A stretch of DNA of 64,000 nt from Cohnella baijiui (GTDB lineage Bacteria; Bacillota; Bacilli; Paenibacillales; Paenibacillaceae), in NCBI RefSeq assembly GCF_020731285.1, contig NZ_JAJFOW010000005.1, positions 248,001-312,000 of the forward strand. The letters run 5' to 3'. The notes beneath the pieces were generated by a model that saw only the letters and a list, made by a program, of their open reading frames with translations, was not told the DNA's origin and did not search any database. A program made the position numbers and the translations under genes. The number at the start of each line of letters is the position of its first letter. Position 1 is the first letter of the stretch. Shown here piece after piece: positions 1 through 9,246 of this stretch.

Positions 1-644
1 TGGACGTGCATATGCCGGCGCTGGATGGCTACGAAGCGACCCGGCGGCTGCGCGAAATCCATCCCGCCTGGTCGCTGCCGATCGTCGCCATGACGGCGAA
101 CGTGATGGCGAAGGATCGTCGCAAATGCTACGAGGTCGGGATGAACGACGTGATCACGAAGCCGATCCAAGCCGCGGCGCTGTACGAGGTCGTGCGGCGA
201 TGGGTGGCGACGGCCAGAGCGGTGGATTGGGGGGAGGCCGGCGAGCGGGTGAACGGAAAGACGCATATTTTGCGCCGGATGGTTCAGCGATTTCGCAGGG
301 ATTACGCTGATTTCGCCGATCGGCTGACCACGCTGCTCGAGCGGGGAGAGCGCGACCGCGCGCTGCGGCTTCTTCATACGTTCCGGGGCGTGACGAGCAA
401 TTTGTCCGCCAAGGCTTTGTACGCCGCGGCGACAAGGCTGGAACGCGAGCTGGCGGAGGCGCGGGAAGGCGATGCCGGGCTCGACGGGCCGCTGAGCCCG
501 GCCCGGCCGGATGCGCGGTTCGAGGCGCGATGGCGCGCGCAGCTGGATGTGCTGACCGAGGCGCTGGAGCCGGCACTCTGCGCGATGGCGCTGCTGGAAC
601 AGGGAGGTCGGCGCTCCCCGGAAGAGTCGAATTTTGAGAAATAA
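1..644 (+). CDS. Hybrid sensor kinase, C-terminal REC and HPt domains (5' partial)
   Basis: The gene runs in from the left edge; the first complete codon is the Asp of a receiver-domain phosphorylation motif (DVHMPALDGYEATR). About 65 residues of receiver domain follow, including the conserved MTAN and the KP of ITKPI. After a linker, a histidine phosphotransfer domain is visible near residues 85-160, with LLHTFRGVTSN carrying the likely phospho-His. REC followed by HPt is the usual tail of a hybrid histidine kinase, so the missing upstream part probably holds PAS/GAF, HisKA and HATPase domains. It could instead be a response regulator fused to HPt. Its signal and target cannot be read from this fragment. 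Confidence 0.8.
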   Translation, partial: DVHMPALDGYEATRRLREIHPAWSLPIVAMTANVMAKDRRKCYEVGMNDVITKPIQAAALYEVVRRWVATARAVDWGEAGERVNGKTHILRRMVQRFRRDYADFADRLTTLLERGERDRALRLLHTFRGVTSNLSAKALYAAATRLERELAEAREGDAGLDGPLSPARPDARFEARWRAQLDVLTEALEPALCAMALLEQGGRRSPEESNFEK

Positions 645-674
645 TGTAATGATTGACAGCGATTTATTTTAATG

Positions 675-704
675 TTGAATCCTCGGGAATCGGTGAGGTA
701 GAAT
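675..704 (+). promoter_or_regulatory. Putative sigma-A promoter for the 778 gene
   Basis: TTGAAT at 675-680 and TAGAAT at 699-704 are separated by 18 bases, within an AT-rich stretch just after the kinase stop. A TTGACA at 653-658 lies slightly upstream but has no good -10 at the right distance. Confidence 0.45.
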
Positions 705-777
705 ATACTTAAATTCCTATTTTCGTTTTCTTTCGAGATAGTACTTAAGGCCCACAAGGCGAAAGGAGGAACACCCG

Positions 778-1212
778 GTGAAGGATAAGCATACGGAGCG
801 CTGGAGTACATACGAGCCTTTCTACGTCGCCCTCGGGGACAAGAAAGTCGCGGATATCATCATCACCAATCATGCTAGGGTCCGGTGGACCGACCGGGTG
901 GAGACCGAGAAGACGGGTTTCTCCGATATCGCCCAATACTTGTGGGAATGCCTGAAGGAAGGACGCGTCGTGTCCTACTATCGAAATGAAGAAGACGTTT
1001 ACACCATCGACGACGACCTCGTGTTCGTGGCGGAGTTCACGCCGTCGGAGCAGGTCGATTTGGTGGGCAATCCGCTGCACAAGATGATCGTCGTCACGTT
1101 TCTTGGCCGCATGTCGGAGACGATGGAGTTGCGGGATTTGAAGACGTATTACTCCTGGCTTCGCCATTCCCGCCGGATGACGCTGATCAAGAACAACCGC
1201 AAACGCCGCTGA
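778..1212 (+). CDS. Conserved hypothetical protein, 144 aa
   Basis: A GTG start follows a strong AAAGGAGGA site 7-8 bases upstream, and the gene ends just before a clear terminator, so it is a complete single-gene unit. I do not recognise it with certainty. It is soluble, with no signal peptide or membrane segment. The pattern ITNHARVRWTDRV near residue 26, a helix, then VYTIDDDLVFVAEF and MIVVTFLGR faintly resembles the small alpha/beta fold of DUF4258/BrnT-like proteins, but this is only a shape resemblance. The C-terminus is strongly basic (RHSRRMTLIKNNRKRR), which could mean nucleic-acid binding. No toxin or antitoxin partner gene is adjacent. Confidence 0.7.
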   Translation: MKDKHTERWSTYEPFYVALGDKKVADIIITNHARVRWTDRVETEKTGFSDIAQYLWECLKEGRVVSYYRNEEDVYTIDDDLVFVAEFTPSEQVDLVGNPLHKMIVVTFLGRMSETMELRDLKTYYSWLRHSRRMTLIKNNRKRR

Positions 1213-1233
1213 ACCGCGGCCTCTTTCCCTTTC

Positions 1234-1260
1234 GCATGCCGATCCGGCATGCTTTTTTTG
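1234..1260 (+). terminator. Rho-independent terminator
   Basis: A perfect 7-bp stem (GCATGCC/GGCATGC), a 5-base loop and seven Ts, 21 bases after the stop at 1212. Confidence 0.9.
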
Positions 1261-1301
1261 TCGTTTTGAAGGCCGCGGACACCAAGATTCGGAGAACCAT
1301 G

Positions 1302-1310
1302 TGATATAAT
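1302..1310 (+). promoter_or_regulatory. Putative extended -10 promoter for the LysR gene
   Basis: TGATATAAT (TG at 1302-1303, TATAAT at 1305-1310) about 43 bases before the LysR start. No good -35 is seen, which fits an extended -10 promoter. Confidence 0.5.
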
Positions 1311-1352
1311 GCTTTCAAACGCATGGAAGAATGGGGAAGGCAGGAGACGTAA

Positions 1353-2261
1353 TTGGCGCTTAACGTGCATCAGCTCCATATCTTTTATACGGTTGCGGAG
1401 CGAGGCAGCTTCTCCGCGGCGGCGCAGACGCTGCATATGACCCAGCCGGCGGTGACGATGCAGATCCAGGCGCTGGAAGAACGTTACGGGGTCAAGCTGC
1501 TGCAGCGGTCGGCCAAAAAGCTGGAGCTTACCGACGCCGGGCGCTGCCTGCTCCCGCAAGCGCGCAAGGCGATCGAGCTGATGCGGGAAACCGACGATTT
1601 GATGGCGAGATACGCCCTTCTTCTCAAGGGGCAGTTGAAGTTCGCGGCAAGCCTGACGATCGGGGAGTACGTGCTGCCCCGAATGCTGGGGCCGTTCCTC
1701 AAGCGGTACCCCGATTTGTCCGTCAGCATGCGCATCATCAATACGACGGAAATTCTCGACGAAATCGAACATCACGGGCTGGCCTTCGGCCTGGTGGAAG
1801 GACGGGTGGACGGACCGGGGCTTTACGTGGAGCCGGTCATGAACGACGAGCTCGTGCTGGTCGCCCCCGCGGACCATCCGTTCGCCTCGCGCGCCGAGGT
1901 GACGCTGGACGAGGTGCTGGAGGAGCCGATGGTGCTCCGGGAAACCGGCTCCGGCACGCGGCAGGTCATGGAGGAAGAACTGATCCGCCACGGGGCGTCG
2001 CCCGAGCGGCTGCGCGTCGTCAGCGACTTCGGCAGCACCGGCGCGGTGAAGTCGGCGGTCGAGGCGGGACTCGGGCTGTCCTTCTTGTCCGTCTGGACGT
2101 TAAAGCACGAGGCGGCGCTCGGGCTCTTGAAGCCCGTCCGCATCCGGGGCGTGTCGTTCCGCAGGCAGTTCTACGCGGTCCGTCAGCAGTCGGCCGATCT
2201 GCCGCTGGCGGCGTCCGCTCTACTAAACTATCTAAGGGGATTGCCGGATGAACTTAGCTGA
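1353..2261 (+). CDS. LysR-family transcriptional regulator
   Basis: A 302-aa protein with the normal LysR length. The winged helix-turn-helix is at residues 4-63 (LHIFYTVAERGSFSAAA, then TQPAVTMQIQALEE), followed by a linker helix and a periplasmic-binding-like effector domain from about residue 90. The TTG start is preceded by AGGAGA. The sequence is closest in style to the CysL/CbbR group (IGEYVLPRMLGPF, ETGSGTRQVMEE), whose ligands vary, so no effector is proposed. Its 3' end overlaps the PHP gene by 14 bp, so the two are co-transcribed rather than divergent, which is atypical for a LysR regulator and its target. Confidence 0.88.
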   Translation: MALNVHQLHIFYTVAERGSFSAAAQTLHMTQPAVTMQIQALEERYGVKLLQRSAKKLELTDAGRCLLPQARKAIELMRETDDLMARYALLLKGQLKFAASLTIGEYVLPRMLGPFLKRYPDLSVSMRIINTTEILDEIEHHGLAFGLVEGRVDGPGLYVEPVMNDELVLVAPADHPFASRAEVTLDEVLEEPMVLRETGSGTRQVMEEELIRHGASPERLRVVSDFGSTGAVKSAVEAGLGLSFLSVWTLKHEAALGLLKPVRIRGVSFRRQFYAVRQQSADLPLAASALLNYLRGLPDELS

Positions 2262-3084
2262 TTTGCACACGCACACGACCGCCTCCGACGGTCTCCACCG
2301 GCCGGCGGACAACGTCCGGATGGCCCGCGAGGCGGGACTCGCCGCGATCGCGATCACCGACCACGACACGGTGGCGGGCATCGGCGAAGCCCGGGATGCG
2401 GGAACGCGTTACGGTGTCGCCGTCGTGCCCGGCGTCGAGATCAGCACGGCGAGCGACGGGCAGGATATTCACGTGCTCGGGTATTATGTCGACGAGCGCG
2501 ACGAGACGTTTTTGGCACGGCTTGCGAAGCTGCGCGGCGTACGTGAGCGGCGCAACGAGGCAATCGTCGCCCGGCTGAACGAGCTCGGCATCCCGCTCAC
2601 GATGGCGCAGGTAATGGACGCCGCGGGGGACGGCAGAGGCGCCGACGAGACGATCGGGCGGCCGCATATCGCAGAGGCGCTTGTGCGCGCGGGCGCCGCG
2701 GCGAACGTACAGGAGGCGTTCGATCGGCTTCTCGCGGAAGGCCGACCGGCCTACGTGCTTCCGCCTCGCATCTCCCCCGAGCAGGCGATCGCCTGGATTC
2801 ACGAAGCGGGCGGGACGGCCATCATCGCGCACCCGGGCCTCTACGACCGGGACGACCTGGTCGCGTCGCTGCTCGCGCAGGCGGGCGCCGACGGACTCGA
2901 GGCGTACCATTCGGACCACTCGGAGGCGGACGCCGCCCGTTATCGGGCGATGGCCGAGGCGCATGGCAAGCTTGTCACGGGCGGATCGGACTTTCACGGC
3001 GCCCGCAAGGGTAAAATTTATCACGGCTCGATCGGCAGCCGGACCGTCGACGCCGCCGTGCTGGTTGCGCTGCAGGGCAAGTAG
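2248..3084 (+). CDS. PHP-domain metal-dependent phosphoesterase
   Basis: A 278-aa single-domain PHP protein. Metal-binding motifs are visible in order: DLHTHTTASDG at residues 5-15, ITDHDT near 38, PGVEIS near 61, IAHPG near 193 and GGSDFHG near 247. Family members with this layout (YciV/TrpH type) are 3',5'-nucleoside bisphosphate phosphatases or 5'-3' exonucleases acting on short RNA. The ATG lies inside the end of the LysR gene and is probably translationally coupled to it. The exact substrate cannot be read from the sequence. Confidence 0.85.
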   Translation: MNLADLHTHTTASDGLHRPADNVRMAREAGLAAIAITDHDTVAGIGEARDAGTRYGVAVVPGVEISTASDGQDIHVLGYYVDERDETFLARLAKLRGVRERRNEAIVARLNELGIPLTMAQVMDAAGDGRGADETIGRPHIAEALVRAGAAANVQEAFDRLLAEGRPAYVLPPRISPEQAIAWIHEAGGTAIIAHPGLYDRDDLVASLLAQAGADGLEAYHSDHSEADAARYRAMAEAHGKLVTGGSDFHGARKGKIYHGSIGSRTVDAAVLVALQGK

Positions 3085-3134
3085 CCGCCCCGGCGGCAGG
3101 CGGGCGCAGTCGGGCGCCGGGAGGATCGGCGCAT

Positions 3135-3189
3135 AAAAAAAGAGGGTGTTCCCGAGGTCGGCAGCGACCGGAAGGGAACACCCTCTTTT
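3135..3189. terminator. Bidirectional terminator between the PHP gene and rqcH
   Basis: A 13-bp stem (AGAGGGTGTTCCC at 3141-3153 with its complement at 3174-3186), flanked by six As on the left and four Ts on the right. It therefore serves the convergent genes on both sides. Confidence 0.9.
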
Positions 3190-3270
3190 GGCGATAAGGC
3201 GTCATGCGGCGCGGAACGGCTCGCCCGACACGCGCGGTCCCTAGCCGGGGACGACGCGCGGATGAGCGCG

Positions 3271-5010
3271 CTACACTTGCTTCACGGTGCTGGGCAGGCT
3301 GCGAACGACGGCTTCGTCGGGCGTGATGAACAGCGTCTTTTGGCCGTCGTAGATGACGAATCCGGGCTTTGCGCCGTTCGGCTTGCGCACCAGCCGGATC
3401 TTCGTGTAGTCGACGGGGACGAGGCTCGATTCGCGGCCCTTGCTGTAGTAGGCAGCCAGCATCGCCGCTTCGCGGAGCGTTTCTTCGCCGTAAGCGGAGC
3501 TTCGGATCAGCACGTGCGAGCCGGGGATATCCTTCGTATGCAGCCAAGTGTCGGACGGCTGTCCCAGCCGATTGGTGACGTAATCGTTTTGCGTGTTGTT
3601 TTTGCCGACGTAGATCGGGATGCCTTCGCTGGACGTGTAGCAGAGCAGCGCGGGGCGGTCGTTCTTTTTTTTGCGGGGACCTTTGCGCCCGCCACGCTCC
3701 CGGATGTAGCCCTGCTCGACGAGCTCGCCGCGGATCTCTTCGATGTCGGCGGGTGTGGCCGTGTCGAGGCCTTGCGCGACGGAGTCGAGGTAGCGCAGCT
3801 CCTCCTTGGCGCCCTCGATCTGATCGACGACGATCGCCCGGCTGTTTTTGAGCTTCGTATATTTGCGGAAGTAGCGTTGCGCGTTCTCGTTCGGCGTGAG
3901 AAGAGGATCCAGCGGGATCGACAGCGCGGGCTGCTCCTCCTCGTAATAATCGACGACCTCGACCGCGGCGTCTCCCTTGCTTACCTGGTGCAGATGGGCC
4001 GTCAACAGCTCGCCGTACTTCCGGAGCCGGTCGGCGCCCGAAGCCTCCTCCAGCGTTTCAGCCAGCTTTTCCAGCTTTTTTTCGTTTTTCGCGGTTTCGT
4101 TTTGCAGCCAGCGGGCCAGATCGGCCGTCCGCTGCCGTACGAGGTCGCGTTCGGCTTTGTCCGCGTAGTAGGTTTCCAGGCATTCGTGGATCGTCGCGAA
4201 TGGCCGATGCGTTCCCGGTACATGGGTCAGGGGAAGCGCATGAAAGACGCTGCGTCCGTCGCCGGTCTCCACGATCGAGGGCGCGTATCGATGCGCGGCC
4301 GCGTCGGCCATCGCGTCGAGAAAGGCAGCCGGAATTGTTCCGGCTTCGTCTTCGGCACGATGGACGATCTCCTTGGCGAGCAGCGGGCTAATCCCCGTAA
4401 AGGCGCCGACGAGCGCCGAGGACAGGCTGCCCGGCAGGCGACCCGGATCGGCCGCCCCCAAGGCGGCTTCGACGTCCGCCGCGGAGGCGTCGAGCGGCGA
4501 CCGCTTGTGCTGGGACGGCGGGGCGACATAGGCGGTTCCCGGCATGACGATCCGGTGGCTGCTCATCGAAGGCGTAACGTGCCGGATGCTGTCGTGCACG
4601 ACGCCGGTCGCCGGATCGAGCAGGATGAGATTGCTATGGCGTCCCATGATCTCGAGGACGAGGCGCTTCAGCGACAGATCGCCGAGCTCGTCCCGGTGGC
4701 GGACGTCGATCTCGACGACGCGCTCGAGCCCGACCTGGCGGACCGCTTCGATGACGCCGCCTTCGCAATGCTTGCGGAGCAGCATGCAGAACATCGGAGG
4801 CTCCTGGGGATTGGCCCACGGCTGCTCGGTATAATGCAGGCGGGGCAGTGACGGGTGGGCGGACAACAGCAGCTTGCGGCCGAAGCCCTGGCCCCGGATA
4901 TGGAGCACGAGCTCGTGATCGGTCGGCTGATAGATTTTATGAATGCGCGCGCCGGCCACGGCTTGCAGCTCGTGGACGAGGGCGCGGGTGACGATGCCGT
5001 CGAGTGACAT
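3271..5010 (-). CDS. rqcH: Rqc2/NFACT-family ribosome quality-control protein RqcH
   Basis: A 579-aa protein in the size range of bacterial RqcH (YloA, formerly called fibronectin-binding protein). The NFACT-N domain opens with MSLDGIVTRAL and contains PPMFCMLLRKH near residue 71. A central coiled coil (about 280-420) is followed by the NFACT-R domain with GIPIYVGKNNTQND, DTWLHTKDIPGSHV and a final RLVRKPNGAKPG. RqcH binds stalled 50S-peptidyl-tRNA complexes and adds C-terminal alanine tails. The start at 5010 was chosen over a longer frame because the family begins MSxDG and GGGAG lies 9 bases upstream. The position matching the catalytic Asp-Arg pair reads Glu96-Arg97. It is divergent from yloB. 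Confidence 0.9.
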   Translation of the reverse strand: MSLDGIVTRALVHELQAVAGARIHKIYQPTDHELVLHIRGQGFGRKLLLSAHPSLPRLHYTEQPWANPQEPPMFCMLLRKHCEGGVIEAVRQVGLERVVEIDVRHRDELGDLSLKRLVLEIMGRHSNLILLDPATGVVHDSIRHVTPSMSSHRIVMPGTAYVAPPSQHKRSPLDASAADVEAALGAADPGRLPGSLSSALVGAFTGISPLLAKEIVHRAEDEAGTIPAAFLDAMADAAAHRYAPSIVETGDGRSVFHALPLTHVPGTHRPFATIHECLETYYADKAERDLVRQRTADLARWLQNETAKNEKKLEKLAETLEEASGADRLRKYGELLTAHLHQVSKGDAAVEVVDYYEEEQPALSIPLDPLLTPNENAQRYFRKYTKLKNSRAIVVDQIEGAKEELRYLDSVAQGLDTATPADIEEIRGELVEQGYIRERGGRKGPRKKKNDRPALLCYTSSEGIPIYVGKNNTQNDYVTNRLGQPSDTWLHTKDIPGSHVLIRSSAYGEETLREAAMLAAYYSKGRESSLVPVDYTKIRLVRKPNGAKPGFVIYDGQKTLFITPDEAVVRSLPSTVKQV

Positions 5011-5215
5011 TGGCGTAGACTCCCGGTAATCGAATGATTTCGGATGCGAATCCGTTCTTCCTATGATGCCACAGTTGCCCGCAAAGGGAAAGGGCGCCCT
5101 TACCGCCGTCTCCCGGACAAGTCGGGATATTTCGCGGCTTGTCTGAATACACATAGGGCAGAAAGGGCTGTCCGGCGGAAGCGGGGCGGCGCACTTGCGG
5201 GAGGAGGAGACTTCA

Positions 5216-8047
5216 GTGGAGGGGAAGGCTTGGCACCAGTTGGACGAAGCCGAACTGGCGACGGCGCTCGGCACCAACGTCAAGGAGGGCTTGGCGGCAG
5301 ATGAAGCGGCTTCGCGGATCGCGCTTCACGGGCTCAACGAATTGGCCGAACGGCGAAGGGAGTCCCCGTTCAAGCTGCTGATCAATCAATTCAAGGACTT
5401 CATGGTGCTGGTCCTGGCGGGCGCGACCGTCGTTTCGGGCTTGCTCGGAGAAATGCTTGACGCGCTCACGATCATCGCGATTATCGTGCTCAACGGGCTG
5501 CTCGGGTTCTACCAGGAGTTTCGGGCGGAGCGCTCGCTGCAGGCGCTGAAGGAACTGTCCGCGCCATCCGCCCGCGTCCTGCGCGGCGGCATGATGGAGA
5601 CCGTGCCGGCGCGAAATCTCGTGCCGGGCGACGTCGTCCTGCTCGAGAGCGGGGACCGTGTGCCGGCGGACCTCCGGTTGATCGAGAGCAACCAGTGCAC
5701 GATCGAAGAAGCGGCGCTGACCGGGGAGTCGGTGCCGGTGGTCAAGGACGCGGTCCGGCTCGAATCGGGCGAAATGTCGCTCGGCGACCGAAAAAACTGC
5801 GCCTATCTCGGCACGATGGTGACGCGCGGCACGGCGAAGGGCGTCGTCGTCATGACGGGCATGAACACGGAGATGGGCAAAATCGCCGATCTGATCCAGC
5901 AGACGGAGGAAGCGGACACCCCGCTGCAGCACCGGCTGGAGCAGCTGGGCAAAATTTTGATCGTCGTCGCCCTCGCGTTGACGGTGCTCGTCGTGGTTGC
6001 CGGGGTGCTGCACGGCCAGCCGCTCTACGGCATGTTCCTGGCCGGCGTCAGCCTGGCCGTCGCCGCCATCCCCGAAGGCTTGCCGGCGATCGTGACGATT
6101 GCGCTCGCGCTCGGCGTGCAGCGGATGATCCGGCGCAAGGCGATCGTCCGCAAGCTGCCGTCCGTAGAGACGCTGGGCTGCGCTTCGGTCATTTGTTCGG
6201 ACAAGACCGGCACGCTGACGCAGAACAAAATGACGGTTACGAAGGTCTGGGTCGGCGGCCGCGTCGTCGAGGTGACGGGCGAAGGCTACGAGCCGCACGG
6301 CCAGCTGATCGAGAAGGGCAAAACGATCGACGTCAAAGGCGACGCGGCGCTGCGGCGGCTGACGCAGATCGCGGCGCTGTGCAACAACGCGCAGCTCGCC
6401 CGCGCGGATCGTTCGGAGGAGCTGCGCAAGCGCAAGGCGACGCGGGAAGCCGGAGAGCTGGCGGAAGGCGGCGAATGGCAGGTCAAGGGCGATCCGACCG
6501 AAGGCGCGCTGCTCGTTCTGGCCGCCAAGACCGGGCTCGGGCGCGCATCGATCGAGGAGCTGTATCCGCGCGTCAAGGAGTTTCCGTTCGATGCGGACCG
6601 CAAGCGCATGTCGGTGCTCGTCTTGCATCAGGGCGGGCGGCTCATCTGCACGAAGGGAGCCCCCGACCTGCTCGTCGAGCGCTGCGCGTACGTGCTCTGG
6701 GACGGAAAGGTCGTGCCGTTCACCGGCACCCTCCGTCAAAAGGTGCTGCAGGCCAATGGGGAGCTGGCGCAGGAAGCGCTGCGCGTGCTGGGATTCGCCT
6801 ACCGCGACGTGCGTCCGCAGGATGCCTGCGAGGACGAGACCGATGCGGAGGAAGGGCTCGTCTTCGTCGGCTTGAGCGGGATGATCGATCCGCCGCGCCG
6901 CGAAGTCGCGGATGCGATCGGCAAATGCCGCGCCGCCGGCATCAAGACGGTCATGATCACGGGCGACCACCAACTGACGGCCGAAGCGATCGCGCGAACG
7001 CTCGGCATCTTGCCCCGCGATGGCAAGTCTCTCAGCGGAGCCGAGCTTTCCGGGTTGAGCGACGAGCAGCTCGACAAGATCTCGGACACCGTTTACGTTT
7101 ATGCCCGCGTCTCGCCGGAGCACAAGCTGCGCATCGTTCAGTCGCTGCAGCGGCACGGGCACGTCGTGGCGATGACGGGCGACGGGGTTAACGACGCGCC
7201 GGCGGTGAAGGCGGCCGACATCGGCATCTCGATGGGCATCACCGGCACCGACGTGACGAAGGAAGCGTCCGCCCTCGTGCTGGCCGACGACAACTTTGCC
7301 TCGATCGTGGCGGCCGTCGAGGAGGGCCGCGGCATCTACGAGAACATTCGCAAGTTCATCCGGTACCTGCTCGCCTCGAACGTCGGCGAAATTCTCGTCA
7401 TGTTTTTCGCGATGATGGCCGCGCTGCCGCTGCCGCTCATCCCGATCCAGATTTTGTGGGTCAACCTGGTCACGGACGGCCTGCCGGCGATGGCGCTCGG
7501 CGTCGACCAGTCGGAGAGCGACCTGATGCGCCAGAGGCCGCGCTCTTCCAAGGAAAACATCTTCGCGCGGCGGCTCGGCTGGAAGATCATCAGCCGGGGC
7601 GTGCTGATCGGCGTCTGCACGCTCGCCGCGTTCGTGCTGACGCTCGGGGGCCGGACGGGCGACGCACAGCATCTGGTGCACGCGCAGAGCGTCGCTTTCG
7701 CCACGCTCGTGTTGGCGCAGCTCATCCACGTGTTCGACTGCCGGAGCTCGCGTTCGATTTTCCACCGGCGGTTTTTCGAAAACAAGTTCCTCGTGCTCGC
7801 CGTCCTGTCGTCGCTCGTGCTGCTGCTCGCCGTCCTGTACTTCGAGCCGATGCAGCCGATCTTCAAAACGGTGCCGCTCACGCTGCGCGATTGGGCGCTC
7901 GTCTTCGTCGCGGCCGGCATCCCGACCTTCGCGATGGGCATCGGCAGCGTTTGGGGTTCGTCGCGCCGCCGCCGCCGTCCGGGCAACCGCATCACGTACG
8001 GCGGCTCCGGCGCCAATACCCGCGCCGCCGCTCCGTACGCGCGCTGA
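5216..8047 (+). CDS. yloB: SERCA-like calcium-transporting P-type ATPase
   Basis: A roughly 943-aa type IIA P-type ATPase. Features in order: N-terminal cation ATPase domain; membrane helices M1-M2; actuator domain with LTGES; the M4 ion-binding motif AAIPEGLPA; the phosphorylation site SDKTGTLTQ with Asp at residue 329; a nucleotide-binding domain with the KGAPD motif; the hinge [17 protein letters not shown]; and C-terminal helices M5-M10. The family pumps Ca2+ out of the cytoplasm, and in Bacillus YloB is linked to spore calcium and heat resistance. GTG at 5216 is preferred over TTG at 5195 because GGAGGAGGA sits 6-7 bases before it and would lie inside the longer frame. The tail after M10 is rich in Arg and Ala. 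Confidence 0.92.
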   Translation: MEGKAWHQLDEAELATALGTNVKEGLAADEAASRIALHGLNELAERRRESPFKLLINQFKDFMVLVLAGATVVSGLLGEMLDALTIIAIIVLNGLLGFYQEFRAERSLQALKELSAPSARVLRGGMMETVPARNLVPGDVVLLESGDRVPADLRLIESNQCTIEEAALTGESVPVVKDAVRLESGEMSLGDRKNCAYLGTMVTRGTAKGVVVMTGMNTEMGKIADLIQQTEEADTPLQHRLEQLGKILIVVALALTVLVVVAGVLHGQPLYGMFLAGVSLAVAAIPEGLPAIVTIALALGVQRMIRRKAIVRKLPSVETLGCASVICSDKTGTLTQNKMTVTKVWVGGRVVEVTGEGYEPHGQLIEKGKTIDVKGDAALRRLTQIAALCNNAQLARADRSEELRKRKATREAGELAEGGEWQVKGDPTEGALLVLAAKTGLGRASIEELYPRVKEFPFDADRKRMSVLVLHQGGRLICTKGAPDLLVERCAYVLWDGKVVPFTGTLRQKVLQANGELAQEALRVLGFAYRDVRPQDACEDETDAEEGLVFVGLSGMIDPPRREVADAIGKCRAAGIKTVMITGDHQLTAEAIARTLGILPRDGKSLSGAELSGLSDEQLDKISDTVYVYARVSPEHKLRIVQSLQRHGHVVAMTGDGVNDAPAVKAADIGISMGITGTDVTKEASALVLADDNFASIVAAVEEGRGIYENIRKFIRYLLASNVGEILVMFFAMMAALPLPLIPIQILWVNLVTDGLPAMALGVDQSESDLMRQRPRSSKENIFARRLGWKIISRGVLIGVCTLAAFVLTLGGRTGDAQHLVHAQSVAFATLVLAQLIHVFDCRSSRSIFHRRFFENKFLVLAVLSSLVLLLAVLYFEPMQPIFKTVPLTLRDWALVFVAAGIPTFAMGIGSVWGSSRRRRRPGNRITYGGSGANTRAAAPYAR

Positions 8048-8074
8048 GCCGGGCGAAGTCCTCGTCCCCAAAAA

Positions 8075-8126
8075 GCAACCCGCTCGTCGGATCGCCTCGA
8101 GAGAGAGGCGAGCCGGAGCGGGTTGC
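8075..8126 (-). terminator. Terminator of the tat operon
   Basis: An 11-bp outer stem (GCAACCCGCTC with its complement) encloses an inner hairpin. On the minus strand it is followed by a run of Ts (AAAAA at 8071-8074 on the plus strand), so it stops transcripts leaving tatA. It may also stop yloB transcripts weakly. Confidence 0.8.
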
Positions 8127-8159
8127 TTGCGTTGGAGGGACCTCGTGCTTTCGGCGGGG

Positions 8160-8357
8160 CTACTCGATCTTGATGGGCTTCGGCTCCTCTTCCGCGCCGT
8201 CGTCCGCAATGCCTTTGGTCGAGTTGCGGAATTCGCGCAGCGTGTCTCCGAACGCGCGTCCAAGCTGCGGCAGCTTGGCGGGGCCGAAGACGATCAGCGC
8301 GATGGCCAGGATGATGACGAGGCCGGAAACACCGATGTTGTTGAACAGAGGGAACAC
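8160..8357 (-). CDS. tatA: Sec-independent translocase subunit TatA/E, probable CUG start
   Basis: A short TatA-family protein: one N-terminal membrane helix (GVSGLVIILAIALIVFGPAKLP), the conserved FGP hinge, an amphipathic helix (LGRAFGDTLREFRNSTKG) and an acidic tail. TatA oligomerises with TatC to move folded, often cofactor-loaded proteins across the membrane. The coordinates give the longest frame, from a GTG at 8357, but that codon overlaps the ribosome site AAGGGAGG (8364-8357). A CTG at 8348 lies 8 bases after that site and gives MFNNIGVSGL, a typical TatA start, so initiation at CUG (62 aa) is more likely. It is the last gene of the operon, 136 bases after tatC. Confidence 0.9.
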   Translation of the reverse strand: MFPLFNNIGVSGLVIILAIALIVFGPAKLPQLGRAFGDTLREFRNSTKGIADDGAEEEPKPIKIE

Positions 8358-8493
8358 CTCCCTTCCAATACATTCGAATCATGGCTTGTAGGCCGAAAAT
8401 ATCGGGTGCAGCCCGGTGGAATCGATTCTTTCGCGACCTAACAAGCCGAAAATCTAGGCTCCCGCGACTTCGCGCCCGGGAAACCTCCCGCGC

Positions 8494-9246
8494 TTACGCC
8501 GGTCGGACCGACAGCCGCTCCCGGCGGCGGTGATAGCGCGTCGAGACGAAGGCGCTGATCTCGAACAGCAAAATGAGCGGCACCGTCACCGAAAGATGCG
8601 AGACGAAATCGGGCGGCGAGATGCAGGAGCCGAGCACGGCGAGCCCGACGTATGCGAACTTGCGCACCCGTTTGAGCGAGCCGGGGGTGAGCAGACCGAT
8701 CCGCGTCAGAAACAGCAGCACAAGCGGCATCTCGAAAGCGATGCCCATCGGGAAAAGGAAGCTCAGCAGGAACGACATGTAATGGTGGATGCCGTACACC
8801 TCGTGCGCGCCGATGCTCTGGTTCAGCCGGATCATGAAGCGGATCATCATCGGCAGCGCCACCGTATAGCCGAAGCCCATGCCGGCGACGAACAGGACGA
8901 ACGACACCGGCACGTACAGCAGCGTCGCCCGCGCCTCCGTCTCCGTCAAACCGGGACGGGAAAAGCGCCACACGTGGTACATCGCGAACGGAAGCGTGAG
9001 CACGAAGCCGAGCAGCATCGCGCATTTCATATAGACGAGCAGCCCGTCCGACAGGGAGAAGACGCTCCACTCCACCTGGATGCCGCCCAGGTGCGTCCGC
9101 ACGTAGGCGAGCAGGTGGGGCGACGCGTACAAGCCGACCGCCAGCGCTGCGAAAAACCAAAGCCCGACGTAGATCAGCCGCCTGCGCAGCTCGCCGAGAA
9201 GGCGGACGAGATCCGCGTCGAGCGCCAGCCCTTTGGCCGCTTTCAC
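8494..9246 (-). CDS. tatC: Twin-arginine translocase subunit TatC
   Basis: A 250-aa polytopic membrane protein with about six helices and the TatC hallmarks: LLGELRRRLIYV near the N-terminus, the loop motif FSRPGLTETEAR, LFVAGMGFGYTVALP, and FEMPLVLLFLTRIGL. TatC recognises the twin-arginine signal. The GTG start at 9246 shares four bases (GTGA) with the stop of the upstream flavoprotein, indicating translational coupling. The gene directly follows a Tat-signal protein and its oxidoreductase partner, so its main duty may be that complex. Confidence 0.92.
   Translation of the reverse strand: MKAAKGLALDADLVRLLGELRRRLIYVGLWFFAALAVGLYASPHLLAYVRTHLGGIQVEWSVFSLSDGLLVYMKCAMLLGFVLTLPFAMYHVWRFSRPGLTETEARATLLYVPVSFVLFVAGMGFGYTVALPMMIRFMIRLNQSIGAHEVYGIHHYMSFLLSFLFPMGIAFEMPLVLLFLTRIGLLTPGSLKRVRKFAYVGLAVLGSCISPPDFVSHLSVTVPLILLFEISAFVSTRYHRRRERLSVRPA

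Noticed and set aside
653-658. TTGACA as -35 for the 778 gene
   Set aside because: No acceptable -10 lies 16-18 bases downstream; the TTGAAT/TAGAAT pair fits better.
778-1212. Toxin of a toxin-antitoxin pair
   Set aside because: The fold hint is weak and no antitoxin gene adjoins it; it has its own promoter and terminator.
3262-4851. 529-residue plus-strand frame across rqcH
   Set aside because: No ribosome site or domain; it mirrors the codon pattern of rqcH on the other strand.
5213-8263. 1016-residue open frame antisense to the Ca2+ ATPase
   Set aside because: Arg/His/Asp-rich composition typical of the antisense frame of a GC-rich gene; the plus strand encodes a complete P-type ATPase.
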